A DNA stretch of 64,000 bases from Bradyrhizobium diazoefficiens (GCF_016599855.1 NZ_CP067041.1:1736001-1800000), one strand, 5' to 3'; shown: positions 8,693-17,303, numbered from the stretch's first letter. A program made the numbers and translations. Notes: generated by a model from the letters alone, not told the origin.

Positions 8693-9274
8693 GACAGATT
8701 GATTGCCAGCACCCGATCGTTATCGGGCTTCGGCAAGCGAAGGACTAGAGCGAGTATTGAGGTTCGGCTGGTTTGGGGAAAAGGCGGTAGCGCTCTAGCG
8801 TCGCCCCCCGACGAGCGAGTAACTCCTCGTTTCTCGGGAGATGCCGCGAAAGGGCGGTCCGCACGGCGAGCCGTTACAGAATGCGATTTGAACCTGCGAT
8901 TCAATAACGAGCACGTCCGATCGCCATGATCGAGACCGCCAACCGGAAGCTGGCCCGAGGGTCAGCAAGAAGAGCAGGACCTGAGCGTGGCTGTTCCGAT
9001 GGCGAGGACGACGCAAATCAGCCCCCGCTCCAGTCTTTCGGCTCCCGCCGGGGCCTTCAACTGCTTCGCCTCGGCGCGCGCGAGGTGACCTCAGATGCAC
9101 CAGATGCGGCAGCGAGAAAGCCGGTAGGCTCCGCCGCTCCGCCAGCTCGCGGGTCGGCGAGCATCGCGGCCTGGACGCCGCCTGAGCGGACGAGTCGCCC
9201 CGCAGGCCTGCTGGCGCTCAATCCAACCGCATCGCAGCTTTCCTCACCGAGCCAGGCGCGCCCGCGTGCTTGCC
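8693..9274. other. 582-bp stretch with no supported gene
   Basis: Frames on both strands give only low-complexity, Arg/Ala/Ser-rich translations without family motifs or good ribosome-binding sites. It separates the catabolic operon from the convergent PIN/WYL gene. It could hold decayed DNA, but I recognise nothing. Confidence 0.5.
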
Positions 9275-10003
9275 CTACAGCTGGCGCACGTCCAGATGCA
9301 CCTGATCGACACATCGCTGAATCGGCCCAGGATATGGCCGGTCAACCCACGAGCAGTCGAGCGTCTCGATGTTCTGGATCTTGGTAAGACGCAGGCACAT
9401 CCAATGTCCCCGTTCTGATTCCTTTCGCTCGCCAGTCCCATCCACGACCAAGACGAATGCCCGCTCTTCCCCGACAGCGTGGCCGAGGATGTACGGGCAG
9501 ACCACTAATTCTTTCCCCCCATAGGTCAATCGAACGGGCCTCCGGTGGAGGTTGGCTTCCCTCAGGGCCGCGAACGCAGCGCTGTGACCTGAGCGAACGA
9601 TCTGGAAAGCTTGCTTGCGGCGGCCGTAACGGTACTTGGAGAAGGACGGGCTGAGCGATGCGGCTCGGGTTATGCCGACCCGCTCCATGACGGCGAAGCT
9701 GGTGCGGTCGACGAACGAATACTCTTCGTCCGGATAACTCGCCTCGATTTGCGAAGCCGCCTCGAGATCGCCGGCCGTGACGGGCTCGATCACGGCGCCG
9801 GACTCCCGCAGACGGTCCCAAAACGTGTTCGCGACCTCGCTGCCGAACCGTGCCTTGAGCAGTTGCCAGGTCTCCGCAAACACGTGATCCGTCAGGGTCC
9901 AGCCGTCCAGTCCGAGCAGAATGGATTTGGCGAGCTCGTTCTCGGGGTCGCGGGCAGAGGCGGCGGCGAACCAGACCGAAGTGTCGACGAACGTGCTCAC
10001 CAT
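9275..10003 (-). CDS. PIN-domain protein with C-terminal WYL-like domain
   Basis: The 242-aa protein has an N-terminal PIN ribonuclease domain (about 1-137) with Asp7 (FVDTSVWF), Glu44 (VFAETW) and Asp99 (SFVDRTSFAVMERVG). The usual fourth acidic site is weak (AASLSPSF). The C-terminal part (about 140-242: AALREANLHRRPVRLTYGGKELVVCPYILG…) resembles WYL-type ligand-binding folds that often join nuclease or HTH domains. ATG 10003 follows the upstream stop with no gap (TGA-ATG), with GAGGAG before it. It is likely a regulated or toxin-like RNase; the activity is inference. Confidence 0.65.
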   Translation of the reverse strand: MVSTFVDTSVWFAAASARDPENELAKSILLGLDGWTLTDHVFAETWQLLKARFGSEVANTFWDRLRESGAVIEPVTAGDLEAASQIEASYPDEEYSFVDRTSFAVMERVGITRAASLSPSFSKYRYGRRKQAFQIVRSGHSAAFAALREANLHRRPVRLTYGGKELVVCPYILGHAVGEERAFVLVVDGTGERKESERGHWMCLRLTKIQNIETLDCSWVDRPYPGPIQRCVDQVHLDVRQL

Positions 10004-10501
10004 TCACTCCTCGACCGGATATTCCCAAATCTTACCGCCGGGGGCGTTCTGCTCAAGCCACTTTTCGGCAGCTTGCCTCGACGCGAACAGTTTGGCCCAG
10101 GCGGGATCTCCGATGGCTCTGGAGACCTCGTTGGGGAGGTGTATCCAGACGGACGCTTGCCGCGAACCGCCTTCGATCTCGTACTCCCACGCAACGCCCT
10201 CGGGATCGTGCTGGTCGAACCATCTGTCGGCAGCCTCGGCGGACGCGAACAGCTTCACCCATTCGGCATCGCCGATGGCTCGCTGTGTTCCGCAGTCGAA
10301 GTCGTTGAGATACATCCACGCGGTCCGTCGCGTTCGACGCAACTCGGCTCGATGCGCGACGGCGGCATTGACCTTTCGTCGGTCGGTCCGATCCTCTTGA
10401 TCCAGAGACATCACGCTGGCGTGGACATCGGACGGAAGCCCAGGTCTCTGGCCGGGCGGGTTGTTGGCCCACTCGATCCAGCGGTCGAATGCGTCCGCCA
10501 T
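10004..10501 (-). CDS. protein with two tandem ~48-aa repeats, partner of the PIN/WYL gene
   Basis: The 165-aa protein is soluble. Residues 62-110 and 118-165 are a duplication: RAIGDAEWVKLFAS…WF…VAWEYEIE and RAIGDPAWAKLFAS…WL…KIWEYPVEE. ATG 10501 has a strong GAGGAGG site, which lies inside the last ligD codons, and only 2 nt separate it from the ligD stop. The stop abuts the PIN gene start. Its position before a PIN gene suggests an antitoxin or partner subunit, but no DNA-binding motif is visible and I do not recognise the family. Confidence 0.7.
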   Translation of the reverse strand: MADAFDRWIEWANNPPGQRPGLPSDVHASVMSLDQEDRTDRRKVNAAVAHRAELRRTRRTAWMYLNDFDCGTQRAIGDAEWVKLFASAEAADRWFDQHDPEGVAWEYEIEGGSRQASVWIHLPNEVSRAIGDPAWAKLFASRQAAEKWLEQNAPGGKIWEYPVEE

Positions 10502-10503
10502 GG

Positions 10504-12318
10504 TCACCTCCTCTTCACGCGGAATGGGTTTTCGATCGTGAATGCGTCCGGCCTGATTCCTCGTTCGATGCGCGCCCACGTCACCGGCGCGGCGATCGGA
10601 AAGTGTTCACGCGCCCGCGGCGAATAGGCGCCGATGGCGGTCGTCCCGCGTCCGTTGCGCAGGTAATCGAGAAAGATCCGCCCCCTGCGCCGCGCTTGCG
10701 CCGAGAGGATGTACCGCTCGGCGTCGGTTGCGGCGAACTCCGAGCAGAGGCTGCGGGCGATGCGATGCGCCTGGTCATGCAGCATCGGCTGGTCGAGCGG
10801 CGCCATCAGATGGACGCCCTTGCCGCCGGTCAGTTTGGGCCAGGTCTCGAAGCCTTCCCGCTTCATGAGCGCGCGGAGCTCGAGCGCGGTGTTGGCGATC
10901 GCCTCCCATTCCACACCCTCGCCGGGATCGAGGTCGATGACGATGCGGTCGGCGTGTTCGAAATCCTCGACGGTCGAATTCCACGGGTGCAGCTCGACCG
11001 CCCCGAGTTCGACGAGCCCGAGCAAGCCGTCCAGGCTGTCGACCCACAGGCGCGTGCCCTGGCCGCCCTCGCGCTTCTGGATGCGGAGCTGGTGCACGGA
11101 TTCGGGAATGTCCTTGGGAAGCGGGCCCTTGTGGTAGAAGGTGGTGCCGTGCACGTGGCGCACCAGCTTGAGCGGGCGATGCCCCAGATGCGGCAGCGCC
11201 TTCGTCCAGACCCGCTTCCAATAGTCCGCCAGCTCTTCCTTGGAAGGCACCAGCGCATCAGGAAGAAGCTGGAGGATGTTTTCCGCAGGCACGCCGAGCT
11301 TCTGCTGTCCTCGGGCGCCGGGCACCAGCCGCGGCCCCTTGACCTTCCGCACAGCAAGATCTTCGCGGAGCCCTTTGAACACGGCTTCGCGCAGCAGCCC
11401 GTCGTCCGTCAGCGCGCCATACTCCACCTCGGCATTGACCGTCGGGTCGACCCAGGTCGCTTTCGGCTTCTTGACCGGGACATCGAGCGGCGATGTTCGC
11501 CGGATCAGCGGATCCAGCTTTTCGCGTAGTTCGCGCGCGGTCGTCTCCGTGTAGCCGGTGCGGACCTTGCCTGCGTAGATCAGCTTGCCGTTCTCGCGAC
11601 GGCCCACGTAGAGCGAGGCGACCTTGCGCGGATGGGCTCCCAGTTTTTCGACGAAGGCGACGATCGGAAACGTCTCGCTCTTCTTGCACTTGAGCTTGAT
11701 CCAGCTCTCCTGCGGACCCGAGCGGTACGGCCGGCCGAGCCGCTTGGCGACGAGTCCCTCCAGGCCCAGCTTGCAGCCCTTCTCGAAGATCGCGTTGCCG
11801 TCGGCCTTGAGCGCTTCGACGTAGATGAAAGTCTCCGGTGCGCCTTTCAGAAGCTGCTGCAGCAATCGCTTGCGGTCCTCATACGCCGCATCGCGCAGAT
11901 CGTACCCGTCGAGGTACAGGAGATCGAAGGCGTGGTAGCGCACGCGCGCGCTGCGCTTGGGGCCGAGCTCGCGCCTGAGCTGCTGAAAATCCGGCAGGCC
12001 GCCGGTACCGTAGACCACTGCTTCGCCGTCGACGATCAAGCTCTTCGCCTTCAGCTTTCGAGCCGCGGCCGCAATCGAGGAAAACTGCTCCGTCCAATCG
12101 AGGCCGGTGCGGGAATAGACCTTGATATCCCCATCATCGCGATGCAGTTGCGCGCGGTATCCGTCGGCCTTGATCTCGTAGACCCAGTCAGCCCCGCGCG
12201 GCGGACTCTCGCGCAGCGTGGGGTCGCAGGGCTCGATGTAACCTGGAATAGCGGCTTTGCAGGCGCCGGGAACGCCCGATACTCCCGAACGAGACTGACG
12301 CAACGCCACGGCACACAT
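10504..12318 (-). CDS. ligD: NHEJ DNA ligase D lacking the nuclease (PE) domain
   Basis: The 604-aa protein carries an ATP-dependent ligase domain first (about 25-310), with adenylation motif EIKADGYR (Lys50) and GLEGLVAKR. A polymerase/primase domain follows (about 330-600) with RIVIDLDPGEGVEWE, TGGKGVHLM and IFLDYLRNGRGTTAI. The phosphoesterase domain found in many LigD proteins is absent, and the protein starts directly before PGYIEPCDPTL. It works with Ku in end joining; a ku gene lies 6.4 kb away at 18735-19679. It is tightly coupled to the two following genes. Confidence 0.95.
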   Translation of the reverse strand: MCAVALRQSRSGVSGVPGACKAAIPGYIEPCDPTLRESPPRGADWVYEIKADGYRAQLHRDDGDIKVYSRTGLDWTEQFSSIAAAARKLKAKSLIVDGEAVVYGTGGLPDFQQLRRELGPKRSARVRYHAFDLLYLDGYDLRDAAYEDRKRLLQQLLKGAPETFIYVEALKADGNAIFEKGCKLGLEGLVAKRLGRPYRSGPQESWIKLKCKKSETFPIVAFVEKLGAHPRKVASLYVGRRENGKLIYAGKVRTGYTETTARELREKLDPLIRRTSPLDVPVKKPKATWVDPTVNAEVEYGALTDDGLLREAVFKGLREDLAVRKVKGPRLVPGARGQQKLGVPAENILQLLPDALVPSKEELADYWKRVWTKALPHLGHRPLKLVRHVHGTTFYHKGPLPKDIPESVHQLRIQKREGGQGTRLWVDSLDGLLGLVELGAVELHPWNSTVEDFEHADRIVIDLDPGEGVEWEAIANTALELRALMKREGFETWPKLTGGKGVHLMAPLDQPMLHDQAHRIARSLCSEFAATDAERYILSAQARRRGRIFLDYLRNGRGTTAIGAYSPRAREHFPIAAPVTWARIERGIRPDAFTIENPFRVKRR

Positions 12319-12497
12319 GCGGACTCAACGCGCCGAGGCCGATTCGTTCCGTGAAGCACTGCCAGACGACATCTGCGGTCGCTCGGAAGGAAGGCGCAGC
12401 GCGTCCGTTGGTCGGAAACGCATGCGACGGCCGGGCCAATGTGGGCGGTTCAGACGCAGCGAGCCCGACTGTGAGCGGCCCCAACGGATCCGGACGG

Positions 12498-13784
12498 CTA
12501 TGGATCGGGCACCGCTACACTGGGATCGTCGGCGCGGACCGAAGTCTGCAACTGGCCTGGATCCACGTTTTTGCGCTTGGCCCATTCCACGAGGTTCTGC
12601 GGCCGGTAGGACGGATCGGCCCGCCATCGTTTGAAGACATTGGCGTCGATGGTCTCGTTGACGTTGGTGTGAGTTCCGTCGTCGCGCACGTCCGGCGCCG
12701 CGCCAATGGTCCGGTAAAATGGCCGTGGAGAAATGATTCGGTAGGCGCCGTACATGAAATCCCCGTATGAGTTCTTGATGTTCGCGGTGACGTTGTCGCC
12801 GTCCAGATCGACTTCCGACCGGAACGCCAGCCCCTGCGACTCCGCTTTCTTCATCAGCCAGCGCAGCGGAGGCTGCGCGAGCAGATCGGTTTCGTAGCCG
12901 CCGCCGACGTTGGCGTGCGCGCCCAGGAACCAACGCTGTTCGACGCTCGAAAGCGGTCGCGGCTTGGCAGTGCTGCGATGGACGTCCCAGATCGTAGGAG
13001 CGAACTTGGCGCGATGCTCATCGATGGCGAGCGCGTGATAGCCGTTCTGGATAGGAAGACGCAGTCCCGTCTGCAGATAGTCGAACTGCGAACTGCTGAT
13101 CCCGGTGAAGTCGCCCGCCGCGATGCCTATCGAGCCGACGGTATCCCACACGCCGACCACCTTGACGTTTACGGGCCGCGCGTATTTGAGCAGCCACTTC
13201 TCCTGGGGAGTTATCTTGGCGATATCGCCGGCCGCCTCCTTCTCCTTCAGTTGCCAAATCGTCTCCTCGTCGCCCCTTTTGTAGCGATCGAAAAGCTCGT
13301 TTACGCCGATCGGCGAGCCCTGCTGCAGTAGTCCGTCGATGGCGATCAGGCCCGCCAGCGCTCTGGCCGTGTACGCGCCGCGGCTGAAGCCGAAGATGAA
13401 GATCTCGTCTCCGTCCCGGTAGTTTTCGATCAGCCACTCGTAGGCCAGGCGGATGTTATCATCGAGTCCTTGCCCGAAGGCTCCGCCCAGAAAACCGTTC
13501 ACGCCGACGGAATAGTAGATCAATTGAGGCTTGCCGTCCTTGCCCGTCGGCGCGCACAGAGAGCGCATGCGCCACACGTTCGTGTTGGTGTCGACGCTGT
13601 TCCACGTACCGTCGAGAAAGACAGCCAGGCGCTTCTGCTGCTGATCTGCGCCGGCGAGGTTCGACTGGTTGCCGCCCTTCTCCCCCGGACGGCCGATGAA
13701 GACGCCGATGGCGATCATCACGGCGACTACGGCCAGGAGAATGATCGAATGCGCGATCCGCCAGATACCGTGCCAAACCTTCAT
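12498..13784 (-). CDS. membrane-anchored DUF2235 (Tle1-like) alpha/beta hydrolase
   Basis: The 428-aa protein has an N-terminal membrane helix (about 11-31, AHSIILLAVVAVMIAIGVFIG). The DUF2235 domain follows: RLAVFLDGTWNSVDTNTNVW, the nucleophile elbow IFGFSRGAYTARALAG (Ser in GFSRG), KVVGVWDTVGS and FLGAHANVGGGY. The family includes type VI secretion phospholipases, but the fixed membrane anchor and absence of T6SS genes argue for a resident envelope hydrolase. It lies between the TIR gene and ligD on the same strand, with 179-218 bp gaps, so it probably has its own promoter. Confidence 0.82.
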   Translation of the reverse strand: MKVWHGIWRIAHSIILLAVVAVMIAIGVFIGRPGEKGGNQSNLAGADQQQKRLAVFLDGTWNSVDTNTNVWRMRSLCAPTGKDGKPQLIYYSVGVNGFLGGAFGQGLDDNIRLAYEWLIENYRDGDEIFIFGFSRGAYTARALAGLIAIDGLLQQGSPIGVNELFDRYKRGDEETIWQLKEKEAAGDIAKITPQEKWLLKYARPVNVKVVGVWDTVGSIGIAAGDFTGISSSQFDYLQTGLRLPIQNGYHALAIDEHRAKFAPTIWDVHRSTAKPRPLSSVEQRWFLGAHANVGGGYETDLLAQPPLRWLMKKAESQGLAFRSEVDLDGDNVTANIKNSYGDFMYGAYRIISPRPFYRTIGAAPDVRDDGTHTNVNETIDANVFKRWRADPSYRPQNLVEWAKRKNVDPGQLQTSVRADDPSVAVPDP

Positions 13785-14002
13785 GCCTCACCTCCGAATC
13801 GCCCTGGGATGGCTTGAATGGAACTCAATCGGCCAGCGGGGCTTGCCGTCAAGCCCGTCGCCGGGATTCGCGAACGGATACACAGTTGCGCGCATTGAGC
13901 GTGGAGCTTGGTCTTGGCGCGTTTCCGGAAGGCAGGGAAAGCTTCACGTGGCTGCAGACGGCATCGATCCGCGCAGGGAGGGCGCCGACGAGCGGCCAGC
14001 GC

Positions 14003-14950
14003 TCACCGTTGGAGCGGCTCGATGAAGAGCGACCAGTAATACTCGGCAGCCGCTTCCTGCGAGAGCTTGCGGTCTTCCACCGAACCGTAGGACGCCAGCC
14101 CCAGAGCCTTCAGAAAGAGACCGCCGTCGTCCGCCTCGACCGAAAGGCTCTCGTTCATGCTCCCGTCGCTGGCCTGATCATTGTGTGAAAAGGAGATGCC
14201 GCGTCCGAACGCCCCGCCGAAGCTGATCTTGCACCGACCGATCGCCTTTCCGTTCTTGTACACGACGGCGGTGAACCGATCGGAGTCGATGCGGCGGTAG
14301 TTGACTTCGATGCCGTCGTTCCTCTCTGCCAACTCTGTCAAAGATGTCTCGAAGAATTCCGCCAGGAAATCGAAGCTTTCGTGTAGGAAGCGGTCCCGAT
14401 CGGCTTCGGTGAACGTCTTCTTTAGCCGCAGATTGCTGGACCGCGGCTTGGCACCCGAGACGGCTGCCGAGGTCGGAGCTGGAGAGGCTTTCGGCGCGTT
14501 GGTATTGGCGGTCGCTTTGGCCGGCAAGGCGGCTCGAATTTGCTTGACGACATCGAGGAATGCCTCGTCGACATCGGACCAGGCCTTGATCGGCTTTCCG
14601 TCCTTCGGTGCAGCCAAAAGCTTCCCGAACGGAGCCGAGTGCCAATCGCAATGTCTCAAGATGACGGGAATCACGCGGGCCTCGCGTGCTTCGTGACGCT
14701 GCATGGCGCGTTGCATCTCGACATCGTAGCAGTATGAGGACGCGAGGAAGTCCGCTGACACCAGCAGGAGGATGACGTCGGCTGCGTTCAGGTTGGCGTC
14801 GATGCTGTGGTCGACCTCGTCGCCGGCCTTGATGCGCCGATCATGCCACGCATCGATCAGCCCCTGCTTTTTCAACATGGCGAGATGCGTTTCCAACCGG
14901 TCCCGCAGGTCTTCGTCCTTGTGCGAGTACGAGAAAAATACGGTAGCCAA
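14003..14950 (-). CDS. TIR-domain protein with uncharacterised C-terminal domain
   Basis: The 315-aa protein starts at TTG 14950, with GGAGAGAG upstream. The TIR domain (about 1-135) reads VFFSYSHKDEDLRDRLETHL, then AWHDRRIKAGDEV and SADFLASSYCYDVEMQRAM. Glu78 is in the usual catalytic position for NAD+-cleaving bacterial TIRs. An Ala/Pro/Thr linker (about 145-172) leads to a C-terminal domain (about 175-315) with FFETSLTELAERNDGIEVNYRRID, which I do not recognise. It follows the Cys-pair gene at 14984-15145 by 33 bp and may share its transcript. No ThsA-like partner is present. Confidence 0.8.
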   Translation of the reverse strand: MATVFFSYSHKDEDLRDRLETHLAMLKKQGLIDAWHDRRIKAGDEVDHSIDANLNAADVILLLVSADFLASSYCYDVEMQRAMQRHEAREARVIPVILRHCDWHSAPFGKLLAAPKDGKPIKAWSDVDEAFLDVVKQIRAALPAKATANTNAPKASPAPTSAAVSGAKPRSSNLRLKKTFTEADRDRFLHESFDFLAEFFETSLTELAERNDGIEVNYRRIDSDRFTAVVYKNGKAIGRCKISFGGAFGRGISFSHNDQASDGSMNESLSVEADDGGLFLKALGLASYGSVEDRKLSQEAAAEYYWSLFIEPLQR

Positions 14951-14983
14951 TTCACTCTCTCCAGCCGCGGGTAGCGCGAAGCA

Positions 14984-15145
14984 TCAGCTCTCGCGCCTGA
15001 GATCCGTCCGATTGCACCTGGGGCAGTGGATTTGCGAAAGAGGCTGCCTCCGCCGCTGCGCTTTCCGAACCTCGTCGGGCGTCAGTTCCTCGTAGTTAAA
15101 GCGATTTCCGCAATTCAAGCAGGTCCACGTGACCAGCCTCGGCAT
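14984..15145 (-). CDS. 53-aa zinc-ribbon-like small protein
   Basis: The reading frame gives MPRLVTWTCLNCGNRF…, then QIHCPRCNRTDLRRES. The two CxxC pairs (C9/C12 and C41/C44) are the layout of a zinc ribbon. The start has an ideal site (GGAGG, 5 nt before ATG). It lies just upstream of the TIR gene. The function is unknown; a metal-binding adaptor or regulator is plausible. Confidence 0.7.
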   Translation of the reverse strand: MPRLVTWTCLNCGNRFNYEELTPDEVRKAQRRRQPLSQIHCPRCNRTDLRRES

Positions 15146-15682
15146 TACAACCTCCGCTCATATATATTTTATTCGAATCTGGCGCCAGATAAGAAGCGCA
15201 AAGGCCGATTTCAAGTTGGCAATCGTGGTATCGGCGGAAGCCGACACCCTGGCTCGATCAGATCGGCTTCACCATCCTGAATTCAACGGACAGGGCGGCG
15301 ATCTCGCTGCTCCCTTCGTTCGACCCGGCGCTTGAGTAGGGGGCGCCTGTTCCGGACAGCGAGAGCTCCGGTCATCGGGATGGCGCTGAGGATGAACTCT
15401 GATTTCGAGATAGGCCGCCGCCTTTGGCTATCTCGCGAGCGCTAGTTCTGAATAGCGGGTCGTGAGACCTTTGGCTATCCGCGACAGGCGCCGTAGTTCA
15501 GCGGCCGGCGACGGTCTCTCGACGGTCAATGGGCTATCAGGACTATCGTTCCCTCCGAACTTGGGTCCGCCATTCCTTCGTAGCTTTGTCCCTTGGGAGC
15601 AGATCTGGCGGGTTCGGTCGGCGACCGAAGGAGGCTCCGGACCCCCAGACCGCACGACCTGCTGGATCTCAGACCTGGCGGG
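15146..15682. other. 537-bp stretch without a supported gene
   Basis: It begins with an AT-rich patch (about 15160-15180, TATATATTTTATTCGAAT) upstream of the small zinc-ribbon gene, which may hold its promoter. The rest gives no convincing frame on either strand. Confidence 0.4.
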
Positions 15683-15805
15683 TTACGCGGTAGCCGCCGC
15701 TCGCCCAGCCCCGGCGATCCGGTATTCGACATCTCCGGAGGGAAGCGGTTCGGTTTTCAGGAAACCAAGCTCCACCAGCCGCGCCACGATCTCATGGTCG
15801 AACAT
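15683..15805 (-). CDS. possible 40-aa ORF or gene remnant
   Basis: The frame reads MFDHEIVARLVELGFLK…, then SGDVEYRIAGAGRAAATA. Open frame extends upstream to about 15865 (ERDFLRRLLGESWVSLP) without an ATG, GTG or TTG. The composition and codon use look coding, and the pattern (ARLVELGF…VEYRIAGAGR) is like the end of a winged-helix domain. It may be a small gene with a non-standard start, or the tail of a truncated regulator. Confidence 0.35.
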   Translation of the reverse strand: MFDHEIVARLVELGFLKTEPLPSGDVEYRIAGAGRAAATA

Positions 15806-15913
15806 CGGCAGGCTGACCCAGGATTCGCCGAGGAGCCTTCTCAGAAAATCACGTTCCAGATTTGATCAGCTCCATCTCGATCTCCGCTCGTCCAGAACAA
15901 CGCCGCCCAGCCG

Positions 15914-15939
15914 GGAACGAAGCCATCCGTCGTCCGGTT
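15914..15939 (+). promoter_or_regulatory. EcfG/RpoE2-type general-stress promoter
   Basis: GGAAC (15914-15918) is followed after 17 nt by GGTT (15936-15939). This is close to the alphaproteobacterial EcfG consensus (GGAAC, 16-18 nt, GTT). It lies about 30 bp before the PRC-barrel start codon and would place that gene in the PhyR-NepR-EcfG stress regulon. Confidence 0.5.
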
Positions 15940-15969
15940 GATCCAGAAGACAACATCCAGGAGGTCAAC

Positions 15970-16332
15970 ATGGCCATGGAAAATCGCGAGACGTTCAGTC
16001 TCATCGGTAGCGACAAGGTCGAAGGCACGAACGTGTACGGGGCCGGCGGCGAAAAGGTCGGCTACATCGAGCGCGTCATGATCGACAAGGTCAGCGGCAA
16101 GGTATCGTATGCGGTGCTCAGCTTCGGCGGCCTGCTCGGCATCGGCGACGATCACTATCCGCTGCCCTGGCAGGCGCTGAAATACGACACCAACCTCGAC
16201 GGCTACGTTACCGGCATCACTCAGGACCAGCTCCGCGGCGCCCCTAAATACGCCGACGAGAGCAGTTGGAATTGGAGCGACCCGGCGACCACGCGCTCCG
16301 TGAACGCCTACTACGGTGTGCCGGTGGCCTGA
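15970..16332 (+). CDS. PRC-barrel domain protein
   Basis: The 120-aa protein is a single PRC-barrel: ETFSLIGSDKVEGTNVYGAGGEKVGYIERVMIDKVSGKVSYAVLSFGGLLGIGDDHYPLPW. Start ATG 15970 follows an AGGAGG site. The longer frame from 15862 lacks one. Single-domain PRC-barrel proteins are common in rhizobial stress regulons, where they probably bind proteins or membranes. An EcfG-like promoter precedes it. It ends 9 bp before a receiver-domain gene, probably the same transcript. Confidence 0.88.
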   Translation: MAMENRETFSLIGSDKVEGTNVYGAGGEKVGYIERVMIDKVSGKVSYAVLSFGGLLGIGDDHYPLPWQALKYDTNLDGYVTGITQDQLRGAPKYADESSWNWSDPATTRSVNAYYGVPVA

Positions 16333-16341
16333 GGCTTGAAA

Positions 16342-16719
16342 GTGGGTAATGCCGTTCGTGTTCTGGTCGTGGAGGATGAAGCGCTGATCTGCAGCTTCAT
16401 CGAGGACGCCTTGCTCGACGGCGGTCTCGAGGCCTGCTCGGTCTCTTCGGGGGAGGCGGCCCTGTCCACCTTCTCCGATGGCCGCAAGGGGTGTCGGGCC
16501 CTGCTGACGGACGTCAATCTGGGTGATGGCATCACGGGTTGGGAGCTGGCGCGGCGGATCAGGGAAATCACGCCCGGCTTTCCCGTGATTTACATGACGA
16601 GCGCCAGTGCCCCGGATTGGAAATCGCAGGGCGTTGACGGTAGCGTCCTAATCGAGAAGCCCTTTGCGCCAGCGCAATTGGCTGCCGCCGTGTCGCAGCT
16701 GCTCGATACGGCGGCTTAG
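16342..16719 (+). CDS. single-domain response regulator receiver
   Basis: The 125-aa protein is only a receiver domain: VRVLVVEDEALICSFIEDAL, phospho-acceptor Asp in ALLTDVNLGDGITGWELA, Thr/Ser in YMTSAS and Lys in LIEKPF. There is no output domain, so it likely acts by protein contact or as a phosphate sink. GTG 16342 has GAGG 7 nt upstream. TTG 16336 is possible but too close to that site. It follows the PRC-barrel gene directly. Confidence 0.85.
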   Translation: MGNAVRVLVVEDEALICSFIEDALLDGGLEACSVSSGEAALSTFSDGRKGCRALLTDVNLGDGITGWELARRIREITPGFPVIYMTSASAPDWKSQGVDGSVLIEKPFAPAQLAAAVSQLLDTAA

Positions 16720-16754
16720 CCGGGTTGAATCCCTGTTCGAGCCTGCAACGCTGG

Positions 16755-16973
16755 CTATGCGTTGGCCCTGGATGCAGCCGCGGCGCGAGCCGCTGCTACC
16801 GCCATCCAGTCCCGCAGCAGGCCTCTGTCCTCCCTCGAAAAGGATGGGCGCCGCTTGAGATCTTCCAGCGTCTCGCCGGGATGGCATCGCTCGAAATCCT
16901 CACGGATCAGCGACTCGAGGTAGGTTCGATCCTCGGTGCCTGAAACGAAATGCTGGCGCGAATCGGTCCTCAT
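16755..16973 (-). CDS. small conserved hypothetical protein
   Basis: The 72-aa acidic/basic helical protein begins MRTDSRQHFVSGTEDRTYLES and continues LIREDFERCHPGETLEDLKRR. I recall similar short proteins in Bradyrhizobium. The sequence looks coding and is convergent with the receiver gene. No motif gives a function. The start at 16973 is chosen over 16991, which only adds MRRGTT. Confidence 0.6.
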   Translation of the reverse strand: MRTDSRQHFVSGTEDRTYLESLIREDFERCHPGETLEDLKRRPSFSREDRGLLRDWMAVAAARAAAASRANA

Positions 16974-17153
16974 GGTCGTGCCTCGGCGCACGCAGTCGAA
17001 GGCGGACCCGGATGCGGCACAACGGCAGGAACGATCGTTGGTTCACGAACAGACCAGTTCGGATTGACGCTGACCGCGTCAATGCCGCTGAGAGGCCCGG
17101 GAATCGTTGCGACCGCGGCCATGAGGACGCTCGGCTGCTGAATTCGGGTAGGG

Positions 17154-17303
17154 TCACTCCTGCTTCGGTATTCGCCCTTTGCCGCCGCACTTCGTGCAGG
17201 GGCCAGGAAAGATCCTGCGACCGGGTTCGGTCTCGCGCGCCGGCTGGTGCCCGGCGCCATTGCAGGCGTCGCATTTGACCTCGGCAGAGCCGACTTTCCT
17301 CAT
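17154..17303 (-). CDS. 49-aa DnaJ-type zinc-finger protein
   Basis: It has two CxxCxGxG-like knuckles: KCDACNGAGH (C11, C14) and PCTKCGGKGRI near the C-terminus. These match the cysteine-rich repeats of DnaJ. It begins in an ATGA overlap with the stop of the gene at 17300-17497, so it is translationally coupled. A stand-alone zinc-binding chaperone-like or nucleic-acid adaptor role is possible. Confidence 0.65.
   Translation of the reverse strand: MRKVGSAEVKCDACNGAGHQPARETEPGRRIFPGPCTKCGGKGRIPKQE

Noticed and set aside
12498..15145. TIR plus DUF2235 as a known defence system such as Thoeris
   Set aside because: No ThsA-like NADase/SLOG partner is present and gaps between the genes are large, so I only list them as a possible association.
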